Below are positions 13,126 to 24,088 of a DNA stretch of 64,000 bases, piece after piece. The notes beneath the pieces are model-generated. The model was not told the origin of the DNA and made no database searches. It saw only the letters and a program-made list of their open reading frames with translations. The number at the start of each line of letters is the position of its first letter. Position 1 is the stretch's first letter. The position numbers were made by a program, and so were the translations under genes. The stretch comes from Papaver somniferum (lineage: Eukaryota > Streptophyta > Magnoliopsida > Ranunculales > Papaveraceae): assembly GCF_003573695.1 (NCBI RefSeq), contig NC_039362.1, positions 193,064,827 through 193,128,826 on the forward strand, written 5' to 3'.

Positions 13126-13215
13126 TAAGTTATTATGAAATCCTCGTCGAGTTGGTTTGGTCCCTACATCTTAGTTATCATGAAATCCTCGTCGAGTTGG
13201 TTTGGTCCCTACATC
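13126..13215 (+). repeat. tandem duplication of about 50 bp
   Basis: A unit ending GAGTTGGTTTGGTCCCTACATC occurs twice in direct succession and is nearly identical, so the duplication is recent. It sits in a small open frame with no recognisable product. Confidence 0.8.
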
Positions 13216-13474
13216 AGTGTTTGAAAAACCGTTCTGGGGCGTCCCTTTTGGCGCCTCAGTTCCAAAACGCTTCATAACATGCGCTATGAAATTAGGTTAA
13301 TATGAAGAAGAAAAAGGGCTTTTAAGCATAGCCCAGTAAAATAAGCTCTGTATCTTATATATAATAAACAAGCCTACATTTGTAATCCCATTGATTACAT
13401 GTTTGGAAAACATTCATTACTTAGTGAATTGATTTGATCTAGTGTATTCTATTGATTTAGAGTTCGATTGATAT

Positions 13475-13554
13475 GAGCAAATGATGAAGCAAATATTTTA
13501 AGACTGATTATTAATTAAGTTATAAAATATTCGAGCTTTTTAAAACTGATGCTC
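13475..13554 (+). ncRNA. box C/D snoRNA copy 3, 18S rRNA guide
   Basis: Third intact copy. The stem is GAGCA (13475-13479) with TGCTC (13550-13554). The C box ATGATGA is at 13481-13487, D' CTGA at 13504-13507 and D CTGA at 13546-13549. The guide CGAGCTTTTTAA is intact. Spacing from copies 1 and 2 is about 2.5 and 1.85 kb. Confidence 0.8.
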
Positions 13555-13599
13555 ACTCTCTGTTACTTTAATGTCGTGTATTCGTTTCTTCATTATAGT

Positions 13600-14420
13600 C
13601 TTGTTTCTGAGGGATACGACCATGCTTAATTTATATTGCAATTCCATGTCATTGTAGGGAAAAATAACAACTGTAACAAGTTGTTTTAGGTTTTCGTCAA
13701 CCAATTCTATTGATGATTTCTTGCAAATTCTATTGTTGATTTCTTGATTTAGGTTTTCATCAACCAATTTATTCTTTATTTCTCTTTTCATTCGTTTGTC
13801 TTCTCTTTCTTTACACTAATCATGTATCTGTATCCCAATGAAGATCATGTTCAAAAATTAAAGTAGTGGACTGATTCTATTGATGATTTCTTGATTCTGA
13901 GGGATTTCAGTTTTCTACTTTATTGCAAATCCATGTCATTGTAGGGAAAAATAACAACTGTAACAAGTTTTTGGATTTCACTTTTCTATTTTATTATATA
14001 TATTGTATAACATTTGAATTTGGGAACTAGGCAACATTTTAGTGTTTATGGTGCTGAAATTAGAGAAAAGCAACAAATTAGAGTCTCTGAAACACTTACT
14101 CAATAGTGTTTATAGTGCTGTACGTTGCCGATAATATATTGAGCTAGGATTCTGGCGTTAGCTGCTTTAATACGTGGCTAAGGCATTCAAATGCTGCTCA
14201 CATTTTAATTATCAATGCTAATATTAGAAAAAGGCAACCTTTGGAGTATCTGATACAAAGTAGAATTTCTAATATGCTTAGACATGTCTTATTATTTTCA
14301 TCAGTTCGTGAATTAGGTAAAATTGTTGCCTGATTATAAATATAGAACACAATAGTTGAAATTATAAAATTATCTGAACTATTACATCATATAGATTTTT
14401 TCTTGGTGGACTGTCCTCTT
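13600..14420 (+). other. gene-free stretch with short local repeats
   Basis: T-rich sequence with repeats of a TTCTATTGATGATTTCTTG phrase and of GTCATTGTAGGGAAAAATAAC (near 13649 and 13936). No coding frame or intact RNA gene is seen. Confidence 0.5.
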
Positions 14421-14542
14421 GAACTCCTCTAAAACCACCCCCTCACATGGGGTGTGACCCAACCCACCAAAAAATGGGCATCCTGCTAATCTTGCGAAGG
14501 CGATACCCACTCCATGTGAGTGAGGCGGTTTTGGAGGTGTTC
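14421..14542. repeat. long imperfect inverted repeat (hairpin), copy 1
   Basis: Arms of about 40 bases pair with few mismatches: GAACTCCTCTAAAACC near 14421 with GGTTTTGGAGGTGTTC ending at 14542, continuing through CTCACATGG/CCATGTGAG. The loop is about 40 bases. A second copy lies at 16149. The size and near-perfect arms resemble a MITE-type or pre-miRNA-like foldback. Confidence 0.7.
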
Positions 14543-14574
14543 GATTGGGATTCTGTCCCGATTACCAATTGACA

Positions 14575-14650
14575 TTTCAGGTGATGCCTGTTGAAATAAA
14601 TTTTTTTAATTCTGATTATTATTAAGAAAGCCTTTTAAAACCGATGCTGG
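14575..14650 (+). pseudogene. decayed copy of the C/D snoRNA
   Basis: The layout matches the three intact copies. It has GTGATGC at 14581-14587 where the C box should be, CTGA at 14612-14615 (D'), AAGCCTTTTAAAA in place of the guide, and CCGA for D at 14641-14644. Both boxes and the guide carry changes and the terminal stem is largely lost. Confidence 0.55.
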
Positions 14651-15451
14651 TTCTTTGGTATTCTCCAATTAGTTGTTTTAGAAGTCCTTTTGCAATTAGT
14701 TCTTTGGGAAATTGATGCTTTTGATGTTTCATATTTGATTTGGCCGCTTAGAAAGTTGAGATCTATGCTGATTTCTTGGAATCTATCTCAACCTTCTATC
14801 CAGCTAAATTTGATAGAATATGCAGGAGTATTTGGTTAGAAGAAAATTCTCTAGCTTTCAACAATGGGTAACTGCCTAGCATTTGCTAATGGGACCCCTG
14901 ATTTTAGTTGGTTTGGTGCTTAGTTCTTAAAGGATTATGAGATCCCTGATTTTAGTGATAATGGGTAATTGGCCTAGCATTTGCTCCGACCCTCGTTAAT
15001 CATTGTGGTAGTCTCTGAATTTCTGTTCATTTCTGCCTTCGAATAACCGGATGTGGAAATTTGAGACTGCATTCGGTTCAGACAAGGGCATATAATAAAT
15101 ATGTGAGGGTGGTTGTGCTGGAATTTATTTCCTCACCTTTCCATTTCCTCGTGAATCAATCTCAATGGAAAGGGATGATATTCCTTTCTCAAGATTGTTC
15201 TGACATTTAAGTTTTATTCCAATTAATTAACCTTTTCAATTTCAAAAAAAAGAAAAGAAAAACAAACATTGAGCTTTGTAAAACTGATGCTAAAACTTTC
15301 TTTACAGATAAGATTTTCTATTGTTATAAACAAGTTTATGTCTTGTTTTGAATCTTGAATTGATCAACATTGATCAATTAGAATGTCTCACTAGTCTATC
15401 ATATTTTTCTTTTTGTTTCTGCTTAGTGTTAAGTATTAGTAAAACTTTCTA

Positions 15452-15538
15452 GTCTCATTGGATAATCAAAACAAACTTTCGTTCTTCCGAGGTTTTATTA
15501 ACTGTGCGGAAAATGTTGGAGACCTGAACTGAAGAGAC
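15452..15538 (+). pseudogene. second putative C/D family, decayed copy
   Basis: GTCTC (15452-15456) pairs with GAGAC (15534-15538) directly after CTGA (15529-15532). The shared core TGCGGAAAAT precedes the D box. The C box position reads TTGGATAA and is degenerate. The better copy is at 16922. Confidence 0.3.
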
Positions 15539-16148
15539 CTAGTGATTCATATTGTATTTGCATCTTTATTTCATTACAAGTTTTAATCATTGGAGGGTGA
15601 AGTTCATATCCATTGCCATCACCTGGTACATATACTCCCTACATTTATTGTAATTCTTGGGGTTGGGGTTACAAAATGAAATCAGATTGAATCAATGGAT
15701 TCATTTGGATTATATTTTGTAATGCGGTTCCTATGATGCATTTACTGCATTTGGATTATCAACAAAGTTTTCCCTTACTGAAGTTACAAGAAGTCAAAAA
15801 TTGGCGGTACTTGTTAATTCTCTTAGATTATATTAAAGAAGGGAGACCTTTAAAGATTTACTCTAATCTTTTATCTCATATCTTTTATCTCATCTAAGGA
15901 GGATTAACAGGTATAATATCTTCAATAATCAGTATAGAAGATAGTAGAAAACTGAAGAGATATACTTATAACATGATATTCACTTTTGTTCTATTTGTTG
16001 TTGTTGTTCGTTGGAGACATGTCATATTATTTTCATCAGTTTGTGAATTAGGCAGAATTGTTGCTTGAATATAATAAATACAGATCACAATGGTTGAATT
16101 ATCTAAACATTTGTCATCTTGATTTTTTTCTTGGTGGACTCTCCCCTT

Positions 16149-16246
16149 GAACACCCCCAAAACCGTCCCCTCACATGGGGTGAGACCTAAAAATGGGCCT
16201 CGTGCGGTTCCCACTCCATGTGAGTGAGACGGTTTTGGAGGAGTTC
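16149..16246. repeat. long imperfect inverted repeat (hairpin), copy 2
   Basis: Same foldback as 14421-14542 but with a shorter loop. GAACACCCCCAAAACC pairs with GGTTTTGGAGGAGTTC, and CTCACATGG with CCATGTGAG. The flanks match too: about 140 bases upstream are shared with 14280-14420. The hairpin was therefore copied as part of a larger duplication rather than by independent transposition. Confidence 0.7.
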
Positions 16247-16921
16247 AGTTGGACGTATTTTTTTCTTTCGATTGCCAATTACTCAACTATTAGTCCGGGT
16301 TCGTTCATTTCCTGCTATGAGCTTATTATCTGCTATTTGTTTGGTTTTTTGGTGTTTTCTTGGGGGTTTCATTATATATGTCTCCTCAATTGAGTTGTAA
16401 AGAGATTTTTCCTTCCAGTTTTCAGCTTCTTTTCTGGTTTAGTGATGAGGCGTAAAATGACTCAGTCTTTTTCCCAGCTTTAGAGATTGATTTTCTGGGA
16501 GCTTTTTATTATAGGATTTATTTGTTTTTCAATCCAGTCCTTCAATCAGCTCTGATTCATCTAATACTTTTGTGTTGTGATCTACTTTTTTTGCTTGGGT
16601 TATTAACTGAATTTCTGTTCTGATTTGCCTTCGAATAACCAGATGTGGAAATTTGAGACCGAATTCGGTTCAGTCAAGGGAAAGGGATCATATTCCTTTC
16701 TTACGATTGTTCTGACATATAAGTGTTATTCCTGTCAATTTAACCTTTCCAATTTTTAAAAATAAATAAATTAAGCTTTGTGAATCTGATGCTAAAACTC
16801 TCTTTACAGGTAAGTGCTTCAATTGTTATAAACAAGCTTTTCTGTCTTGTTCGAGTCTTTTGGTTGAGTGGTCTTGAATTGGTCAAACCTAAGTATGTTG
16901 GATGCTAAAGATCTTTATATT

Positions 16922-17002
16922 GCCTCTGATGATCACCAAATCCATTTTGTCCATCCCAGGTTTGTTATCTATGCGGAAAATCGAGATCTGAACTGAAGAG
17001 GC
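16922..17002 (+). ncRNA. possible box C/D snoRNA, second family
   Basis: An 81-nt unit. Terminal stem GCCTCT (16922-16927) pairs with AGAGGC (16997-17002). A C-box-like CTGATGA (16926-16932) overlaps the stem end, and CTGA (16993-16996) touches the 3' arm. A related copy at 15452 keeps the stem through a paired C-G to T-A change. The first base of the C box is not a purine, and I could not name an rRNA target for the region upstream of D. Confidence 0.35.
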
Positions 17003-17065
17003 ACTTTTCAAAAATCTGTTAGTATGTCTCACTAGTCTATGATATTTTTCGTTTTATCTCTCTAG

Positions 17066-17132
17066 GTCTCTGAGGATGGTCAAAGCAAACGTTCTTTCTT
17101 CCGAGGTTAATGCGGAAAATACTGGAGACTGA
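17066..17132 (+). pseudogene. second putative C/D family, degenerate third copy
   Basis: Contains the shared TGCGGAAAAT core and a CTGA at 17129-17132. GTCTC (17066) and GAGAC (17125) remain, but the D box now overlaps the stem and the C box reads GAGGATGG. Confidence 0.25.
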
Positions 17133-17139
17133 AACCGGC

Positions 17140-18110
17140 CCATGAAATTTGATCTTAGCATTGATCGTGATAGAAATTTTACCATTACAAGTACAGATAA
17201 AGAAGATTTTGGCTGGAAGTTTGCTCAGGGAAAAGGTTATGAACTGGGGCTTGTCAACTGGCATCTTTGAATTCCGTAACTTTCCCTTCATTTTCTGTAG
17301 CTTCAGTTACATTATTGGTCACAAGCTAGATGACTGTGTTGCTTTTGAACATGCTCAACACCAAGCCAAGATTATGCAAAACGAAGCAGATGCCCCATTT
17401 CCTCCGCATCTGGATCATCCAGCACCACCAGTACCTGCAGTGCTCAACCTGGCATGTATTTCTGACACCCGGCAGGCAGAGGTAACCCATTGTGATTACA
17501 ATGGTGACAAGGATCATTAGTTTCTAATCCAAATAAATAAACCTATTCTACCATCAGAACATGCTGTGCTAAATCACTCTGCCTGACCTTTTGTACCTAA
17601 CACTACTACTAAGATTTTACCTAATGTAAATACACAACTGTCACCTAGCCAGCTTCAACAAAACCACCATGCCATCTTCAGCCATGTCCCTATGAAACCT
17701 TGTCCTGGTCATCTTCTGAGATCTGAGATATTTAATGAGCCTTTGGGAGAGTCCTTCTTCATCTCAAGCTTTTTCTGCTCCTTGGTCTCCATATCTTAGC
17801 AACTGGGCAGCTATGAAGCATTATTTCCAACGGGATGATCCTATGCCGATTCCCTAAAGAGCAGCATTGCCAAACAATCCATACGATATGTCATCTGTAG
17901 TACTTCAAGAGTTTGGAGCTGTCCACATTGTAGAACCAGAAGTGAACTCGCAAGTATACCCTTATAATGGTGCTCTGGCCAAGGATCCTCCTCGTCTGCT
18001 TCTGAGCCAAATGCAGCAGCTAACCAAAATGGACTCCAGGGTCCTAGAAGGAACCAGGTTACAGTTTGATTTAAAATCAGCAGCAGTATTATGAAAATAG
18101 TGTAACTCGC
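17140..18110 (+). pseudogene. LINE ORF1 relic with a broken zinc knuckle
   Basis: An open frame ending at 17517-17519 contains CSFSYIIGHKLDDC (codons at 17296-17337). This matches the CX2CX4HX4C zinc knuckle of plant L1-type ORF1 nucleic-acid-binding proteins, with the second Cys changed to Ser. The downstream sequence is Pro- and Gln-rich in scattered frames to about 18100, as in ORF1 C-termini. Stops and frameshifts show it is dead. It lies directly after the duplicated snoRNA-type blocks, with no clear boundary. Confidence 0.5.
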
Positions 18111-18119
18111 GCTGTCAGG

Positions 18120-19870
18120 GCCCTTAAGCTCTCTATTTTTGATTTTGTTCTTTAATTTTATTAATCTTTTTGGTTCTTTTTTTTTTTTACTAGTTTGTAT
18201 TCTGCCTTCCAAGGTCTTTTTTTGATTAGGAATCTTTGACTTCCAATCCTTGCAGAGCAATCCTTTCTTTCCCTTAATTATTTTGTTTCTGCAGTTACTT
18301 GCTGATTCTCTTCTGTAAGCTTCTTTCCTGAATCTGTTCTTGTTTGCATCGTGTACACTTTATATGTTCTGCATCTGTACTCTGTTTATGATTTTTGAAT
18401 TGAAGTATTGTGTTTCTGCTCTTACTCAACTGTATCCTCTATTTGCTTAACTAACTCTCGGCACACCTATCTTGGCTAATCCTCTCTGTTCTGATAACTA
18501 CCAGCTGTTTCTAATTCCTTCTGCCTTCTGGTTTTGAATTCTGTCTATATTTCCTATCTGAGTTTATTTAGTTGGTTACATCTGATTCTATTGTAAGTAG
18601 AATTTGCTATGCATTATTCTGATCTAGTTGAATTGCATCAGTACTTCTGAATGCTGCTCTGTTTGTGGTGATTGTTGTTGTTACAAAAGCTTCTTTTTAC
18701 TCTTGTCAGGGTAGGTAGCTTCGTTTTTGCTGTTTGCCGCTGATCATTGCAGTATCTACATTGATAGCAATTTTTGTTCTTTGCTTTTGCAGGAGCCCCA
18801 TCTCTATTCTCTGAATTCTGTTCTCGCAGTAGGTATTTTTTTTCATAAGCCTCTGCAATTGCTTGTTTTCTTAAGCTTATCATAGTTTCTTTGTCATCTG
18901 TTCTTGAAGATGTACTTTAACTTTCCTCGGCTTTTTTTTTCTTCTTTTCTTTCTTTTTCTGTTTCTCTTTGTTCTCCCTGTTTTGAACTTTTGTAGCTTC
19001 ATAGGCGGGTTTTCAATACTCATTGTTCTCCTAGTGATTCCACTTTTTCCTCAAGTTCTTTCACCCGACATTTTCTTTTGAAGTGTTCGTGTCTCTGCTA
19101 ATTTCCTCTTTTTCCTAGGTTTCTTTCACTTGACATTTTATTTTGAAGTGTTTATGTCTCCGGTAAGTGTCAACTCTTAAGGTTAAAAATCTTATCATTT
19201 GGCATAATAATTTAGGCATCAATCTTACCTCGCCTCCCTTAAATGAGTTAAACGTGTGCTATTTTGAGGCTATTTTCAATGATCAAACCTTTATGCTCTC
19301 ACGTATTTACTGTGCACAATGGTCGCTTAATCTACAAATAGGATGAGTGCAACCGTGGGTGTTGATCGGTTACTTCAATTTCATCATGGATCCATAGAAA
19401 AACAAGGCGGAAACATGACATCGTCTAGACAATAAGTGGATTCTTGGACTTCAAAATCTCGTACACATGGAGTAACAACCGCATAGGTAAAGACAATATC
19501 TGTGAAACGGCTCAAACATTATCCAGATGGGCTCCGACCATACCCGTACTTTATGTAACTGTTCCCCTGAATTGATGAAACTTCAAACGCCATTCAGTTG
19601 TCTTAGATCTTGATTGACATACCTTTCTCTACCCGTTTTCCAATCTGCTGCGCGGGACTTGTCCTCTCCCGTATATTCCGACATCTCCCTTGTGCTCTAG
19701 TCTTGAACTTCAACACCTATCTCTTGTACTTTATCTCCAATAAAGTTGTTATACTCAAGAAATATCAACTCCTTAAATAACATGGCGTCTTAAGAATTAG
19801 GGGTGACTAACAAGACAAAATAGGGTCACCAAAACTAAAATAAAGCCGCCTCTTATCTCAAATTTTTCAA
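18120..19870. other. gene-free, pyrimidine-rich stretch
   Basis: Strongly CT-rich on the plus strand, with runs such as TTTCTTTCTTTTTCTG and a repeated CTTTCACTTGACATTTT-type phrase near 19065 and 19125. No coding frame, RNA gene or terminal repeat was recognised. Confidence 0.5.
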
Positions 19871-19879
19871 AATGTCTAA

Positions 19880-20835
19880 AATGCCCTCCATAATCGGTAG
19901 ACGGTACTACAATCGGTATTTTATATTGATGTATGTTGGTTTGTCTTACGAAATCGGTAGGTAAAATGGTAATCTCGTGATGTTAATTTTCTACCGATTG
20001 TGGTAGTAGCCCCAAACTCAAATTTTTCAGAAACCAGTGGAATTTTGAATTTCTCTATTTGCACAATCGGTAGTCTCGTGATGTTTATTATCTACCGATT
20101 ATACAATCGGCAGTCTTGTGATGTTCTTAATCTACCGATTGTGGTAGCAGCCCCAAATTCAAATTTTTCAAAAACCAATGGAATTTTGGATTTCTGAATT
20201 TGCTCAATCGGTAGTTTCGTGATGTTTATTATCTACCGATTGTACAATCGGTAGTCTCATGATGTTCATTACCTTACCGATTGTGGTAGTAGCCCCAAAT
20301 TAAAAAATTTCAAAAACCAATGGAATTTTGAATTTCTCTATTTGCTCAATCGGTAGTTTCATGATGTTTATTATCTGTCGATTATTCAATCGGTGGTCTA
20401 GTGATGTTATTCATCTACCTATTGTAGTAGTAGCCCCAAATTCAAAATTTTCAAAAACAAATGGAATTTTGAATTTCTCTATTTGCTCAAATTTTTCAAA
20501 AACCAATGGAGTTTTGTGATGTTTATTATCTACCGATTGTACAATCGGTATTCTGGTGACATTCTTTATCTACCGATTGTGGTAGTACCCCCAAATTCAA
20601 TTTTTTCAAAGACCAATGAAATTTTGAATTTCTCTATTTACTCAATCAGTAGTTTTCTGACGTTTATTATCTACAGATTTCAATCGGTAGTCTCTTGATA
20701 TTATTTATACACCGACTGTGGTAGTATCCCCAAATTTAATTATTTCAAAATAAAGCAAAGAAGAGAAGAACATAGTCACAACCGGTTGATAAAACAAATA
20801 CTAAACTACCGATTATGAAGGGACATATAAGTATT
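19880..20835. repeat. tandem array, about 140-bp unit with AATCGGTAG motifs
   Basis: About six units are marked by GTGGTAGTAGCCCCAAA-type phrases near 20000, 20143, 20285, 20424, 20580 and 20720. Each unit has an ATCTACCGATT and AATCGGTAG pair around TGTACA or a variant, then a TTTTCAAAAACCAATGGAATTTTGAATTTC segment. One pair (20233-20254) is a perfect 22-bp palindrome. Short open frames across the array are by-products of its periodicity. Confidence 0.85.
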
Positions 20836-20910
20836 TTCCAATCTTTTTTGTCTTATTAGTTACCTCTAATTCTTTTGGGGTCGCCCCTAAAGACGCCAGG
20901 TTAAATAATA

Positions 20911-21279
20911 CTTTCTTTTGTCTCCTTAAAAAATGACTTATAGTGCGCACAATTTTTAAGTCAACGAGAAGAGAAGAACTTTTTAAAGTGTTTTTAAGTG
21001 TTCTTTTTTATCCTTATGGATAATAAATAATAAAATCTAAAAATAATGTATTTTTCAAACTATCCCTCGGATGTTTGTGAATTTGATATTATCCGAAAAG
21101 CATTTTAAAACACATACCTAACAAATATAAACACGGGTATCAATTTATACATATTTCTTATACTAATAAAAATCAATTAAAAAAATAATTTTAGAAATAT
21201 ATACTTGTTTAATGATATAGGTCAACTTTTAGAGGGACAAAATTTTAAAATGAGGACATATTTTAATGGACGGAAGGAG
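20911..21279. mobile_element. MITE with GTCC-type inverted ends and TA duplication
   Basis: The left end CTTTCTTTTGTCTCC and the right end GGACGGAAGGAG are imperfect inverted repeats. TA flanks both sides (20909-20910 and 21280-21281). The CTCCTTCCGTCC end, the size of about 370 bp, the AT-rich interior and the TA duplication fit a Stowaway/mariner-type MITE. Confidence 0.6.
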
Positions 21280-21589
21280 TAGATTAGAGAGGCTTTTCCG
21301 ACCTGACACCCTTCTATTACAGTTGGATACTTAGATAAAATAAAAAATTACAGCCATTTCCCTGTGATAAATTCGTCCGAAATACAATTACAATAAGAAA
21401 GATTTTTGCGTTTCTGCCACTAATCGAAGGCGCATTAATGTTATCCATTCACAAAGTAAACCTTCTGTCATTTGGCTTTCTGATATACAACAAACAAATC
21501 TTTATTAGTTCAATATTTCATGCAGATCAAAAACTCATACTACGCAGGTCCTCAATTTTCACCAGTACTTGACCTTATATAAACGTGCA

Positions 21590-22433
21590 TTTCGGAGTCC
21601 GACAAAGGCCATTCCTTCCTACGAGGAAATCCTTTCCACTCTCACACATTTGAACTCATGGGACTTCCCGGGATGGTTTCTACAAGGGTTTTTCAAAGCT
21701 TATTTGGATATTATGGGTCAGATATAGTTTCAACAGTTAGGGATTTTCTTTGAATCTAGCACTCTAGCCGAGGAATTCAATGTATCTTTCTTAACTCTTA
21801 TTCCGAAAATCGAACTCCTCAGATTCCTGCGGATTTTCGGCCAATTAGCCTAAGTAACATATTTTTATAAACTTATGTTGAAATCTTCGATCATATACTC
21901 AAACTATTCTTATACATACCCATTTCCACAAGCCAATCTATTTTTCTCATGGGAGACAAATTAGTGATGGATAATGTAATAATATATAATCCATGAACTC
22001 CTACATTCGATGAAAAATATCTAAAGCTAAGAAAGGCTTTCAAACACTAAAATTAGATCTCTCTCTAAAGCTTTTCTAGAATGATCTTTCCTCGAGCAGG
22101 CCTTATAAGCTTTTGGATACCATGGATATTGGGTCATGTCATTGTTCAACGTGTTACAAGTACTTGTTTCGCTGTTCTTCGAAATAAACCTCCGGGTCAA
22201 ACCTTTAGTACCTCTCAAGGAATCCGCCAAGGAGACCCTTTCTCTCCCTATATCTCTCTCATTTGTACGGAAATTATACTCAGATTACACACCAAAGCGA
22301 TATCTGAAAATAAAATATCAAGAATAAAAATCAACAAACATGTTCTAATTATCTCCCGTCTCTTCCTCATTGATCGTCGTTTTCTTTTTACCTGCGAAAA
22401 CATGAGAGAATCACAACAAGTATTAGAAATCCT
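21590..22433 (+). pseudogene. LINE reverse transcriptase relic, piece 1
   Basis: Broken frames read as the middle of an L1-type ORF2. First come residues like GFFKAYLDIMGQ and a FRPISLSN motif near 21835. Then comes a better frame at 22081-22433 with the RT motif GIRQGDPFSPYISL and FTCENMRESQQVLEIL. Several stops and frameshifts make it non-functional. The frame is cut at 22433 by an LTR and resumes at 44503. Confidence 0.75.
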
Positions 22434-24088
22434 TGTTAGAGCAGTGCTCGGTTGAACTCGCAAGCGTTGCTATCTCAAGCTTGTTTGTCAAGTTTAGGTG
22501 ATCAAAACTATAAGTCTTGATTTCTAGTCTACTTATAGCTATGTCTCGGATTAGGATAGGATGTGTAGTTGAGATTTAGACTTCACGGCGTTCATCGATT
22601 GAAGACGAAGATCTACTGAGGAGAGCTTGGAGGAACTTCATCAATAAAAGGTATGTGGAGACTAAAACTTATATATCACTCAGAAGTCTATTCTATTCTA
22701 TCTCCTAATGAGACTAAGTCGTATACTTATATAGACTTTTATATTATACACATTTGATATTTTGAGCCGATTTTATCTCGCTTATTTATTTCTAGAAATA
22801 TATGTTGGAAACTTTTTGCTTTAGCTGCGTTCATCATTATTCTTGACGAGTTAGGTTGGAAAGAATCTATTTGTTGGAAACTAAATAATGATTCAAAAGA
22901 TGATCATGTGAATATTTCCTTGATACATCTTACATGATTTGTGTGAGACAATCATTTGATGTCGACTCGGAAAGTTTCGTATTGATCATTCGATCACTTG
23001 AAAATTACTTATAAGCTAATAGTTTGTGTGAGGCAGTTATAATCATCTTCTAAGGATATTTCAATGATTGAAATGAGAGTTTAGAAAAATTAACCATTGT
23101 ATGGATATAACACAGTATGCGTACCAGTATGCAAACTTTTGTGGTATGATTCAGGTCCGGAAACCTTGTTTGCATACTAGTATGCGAACAGTTTTAACTG
23201 AAAAGTCCGGGAACCAAGTTTGCATACCAGTATGCGAACGGTTCTACCTGAGTTAAGGTCCGGGACAGCAGTATGCATACCAGTTTGCAAACTGCTCGAC
23301 AAGACTAAAGTCCGGAACTATAGTTTGTGTATCCTTTTGCAAACTTAGTTGGTTAAGTTCTAAAATTGGTTAAGTATGTTTTCATACTCATGAGCAAATA
23401 CATTTATGAATTAAGGAATGCAATCTTTGCAAACCATGACTTAATGTTCATGAATTGATTCTCATGAATCAATCCGGTTTTTCTTCAATTATTTCTTATA
23501 TACTTCTATGAGATATATACAATTGAAAGACTCTACGAGTAACACAATTAGATTCATTTGATTATCTTTCATAATTGATTGATCATCATATTTGATTTTG
23601 AAGTGTTAGATGAATGTGGTTAAGACAAAAGTGTTCATATTGCTAACTTCTTTAACTATTTTGAGCCAACTCAATATACACGTTTAGGTACGGTTACCCA
23701 TATCTAAATGAAGGTATATTTCATTTTTGTGTAACAAGCTAAGACCATCTAACGATGGAGAGATATTTCTTTGGTTTTAAGCAAACTTAGCTTGAATCTT
23801 AAATTAGGCTTTCATCTAACGGTGAATATTTAATGCTTTGTTAGTAAGGTATCTAAGCTTTGATTGAAAGCAAACCCTGATTTGAAAGACTATATAAAGG
23901 AGAACTCTAGCAACTGGAAAACCTAATCCCGACACTTACTCGTGTCCTAGTTGCGACTAGAGTCGATTATCTTTTAACCTAGGTTTTTCCCAAAAAAATT
24001 ACAGGTTAACGACTTGAAGAATTCATTTGGGATTCGTGAATCCAGACCCAACTATTTTCTCTATAGTTGCGTGTTCTGATCTTACTTG
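22434..24088 (+). mobile_element. older solo LTR (Copia-type), left part
   Basis: Starts TGTTAGAGCAGTGCTCGG, closely matching the starts of the younger LTRs at 24089 and 41120. It is split at 24088 by the younger element and continues at 43566-44502. Rejoined length is about 2.6 kb. It interrupts the LINE relic. The flanking five bases (ATCCT and GTCCC) match at only three positions, compatible with a decayed target duplication. No PBS or interior follows its end, so it is a solo LTR. Confidence 0.8.

Noticed and set aside
14421..14542. Canonical plant miRNA precursor
   Set aside because: The hairpin is suitable in size, but I recognise no known miRNA, and the two copies are better explained by duplication of a fold-back element without small-RNA evidence.
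16440..16560. Another C/D snoRNA from the perfect C box GTGATGA at 16442
   Set aside because: No D box lies at a suitable distance and no terminal stem forms.
20000..20698. Three overlapping frames with FSKTNGILNFSI repeats
   Set aside because: The unit length near 140 bp keeps frames open periodically. This is a tandem array, not a repeat protein.
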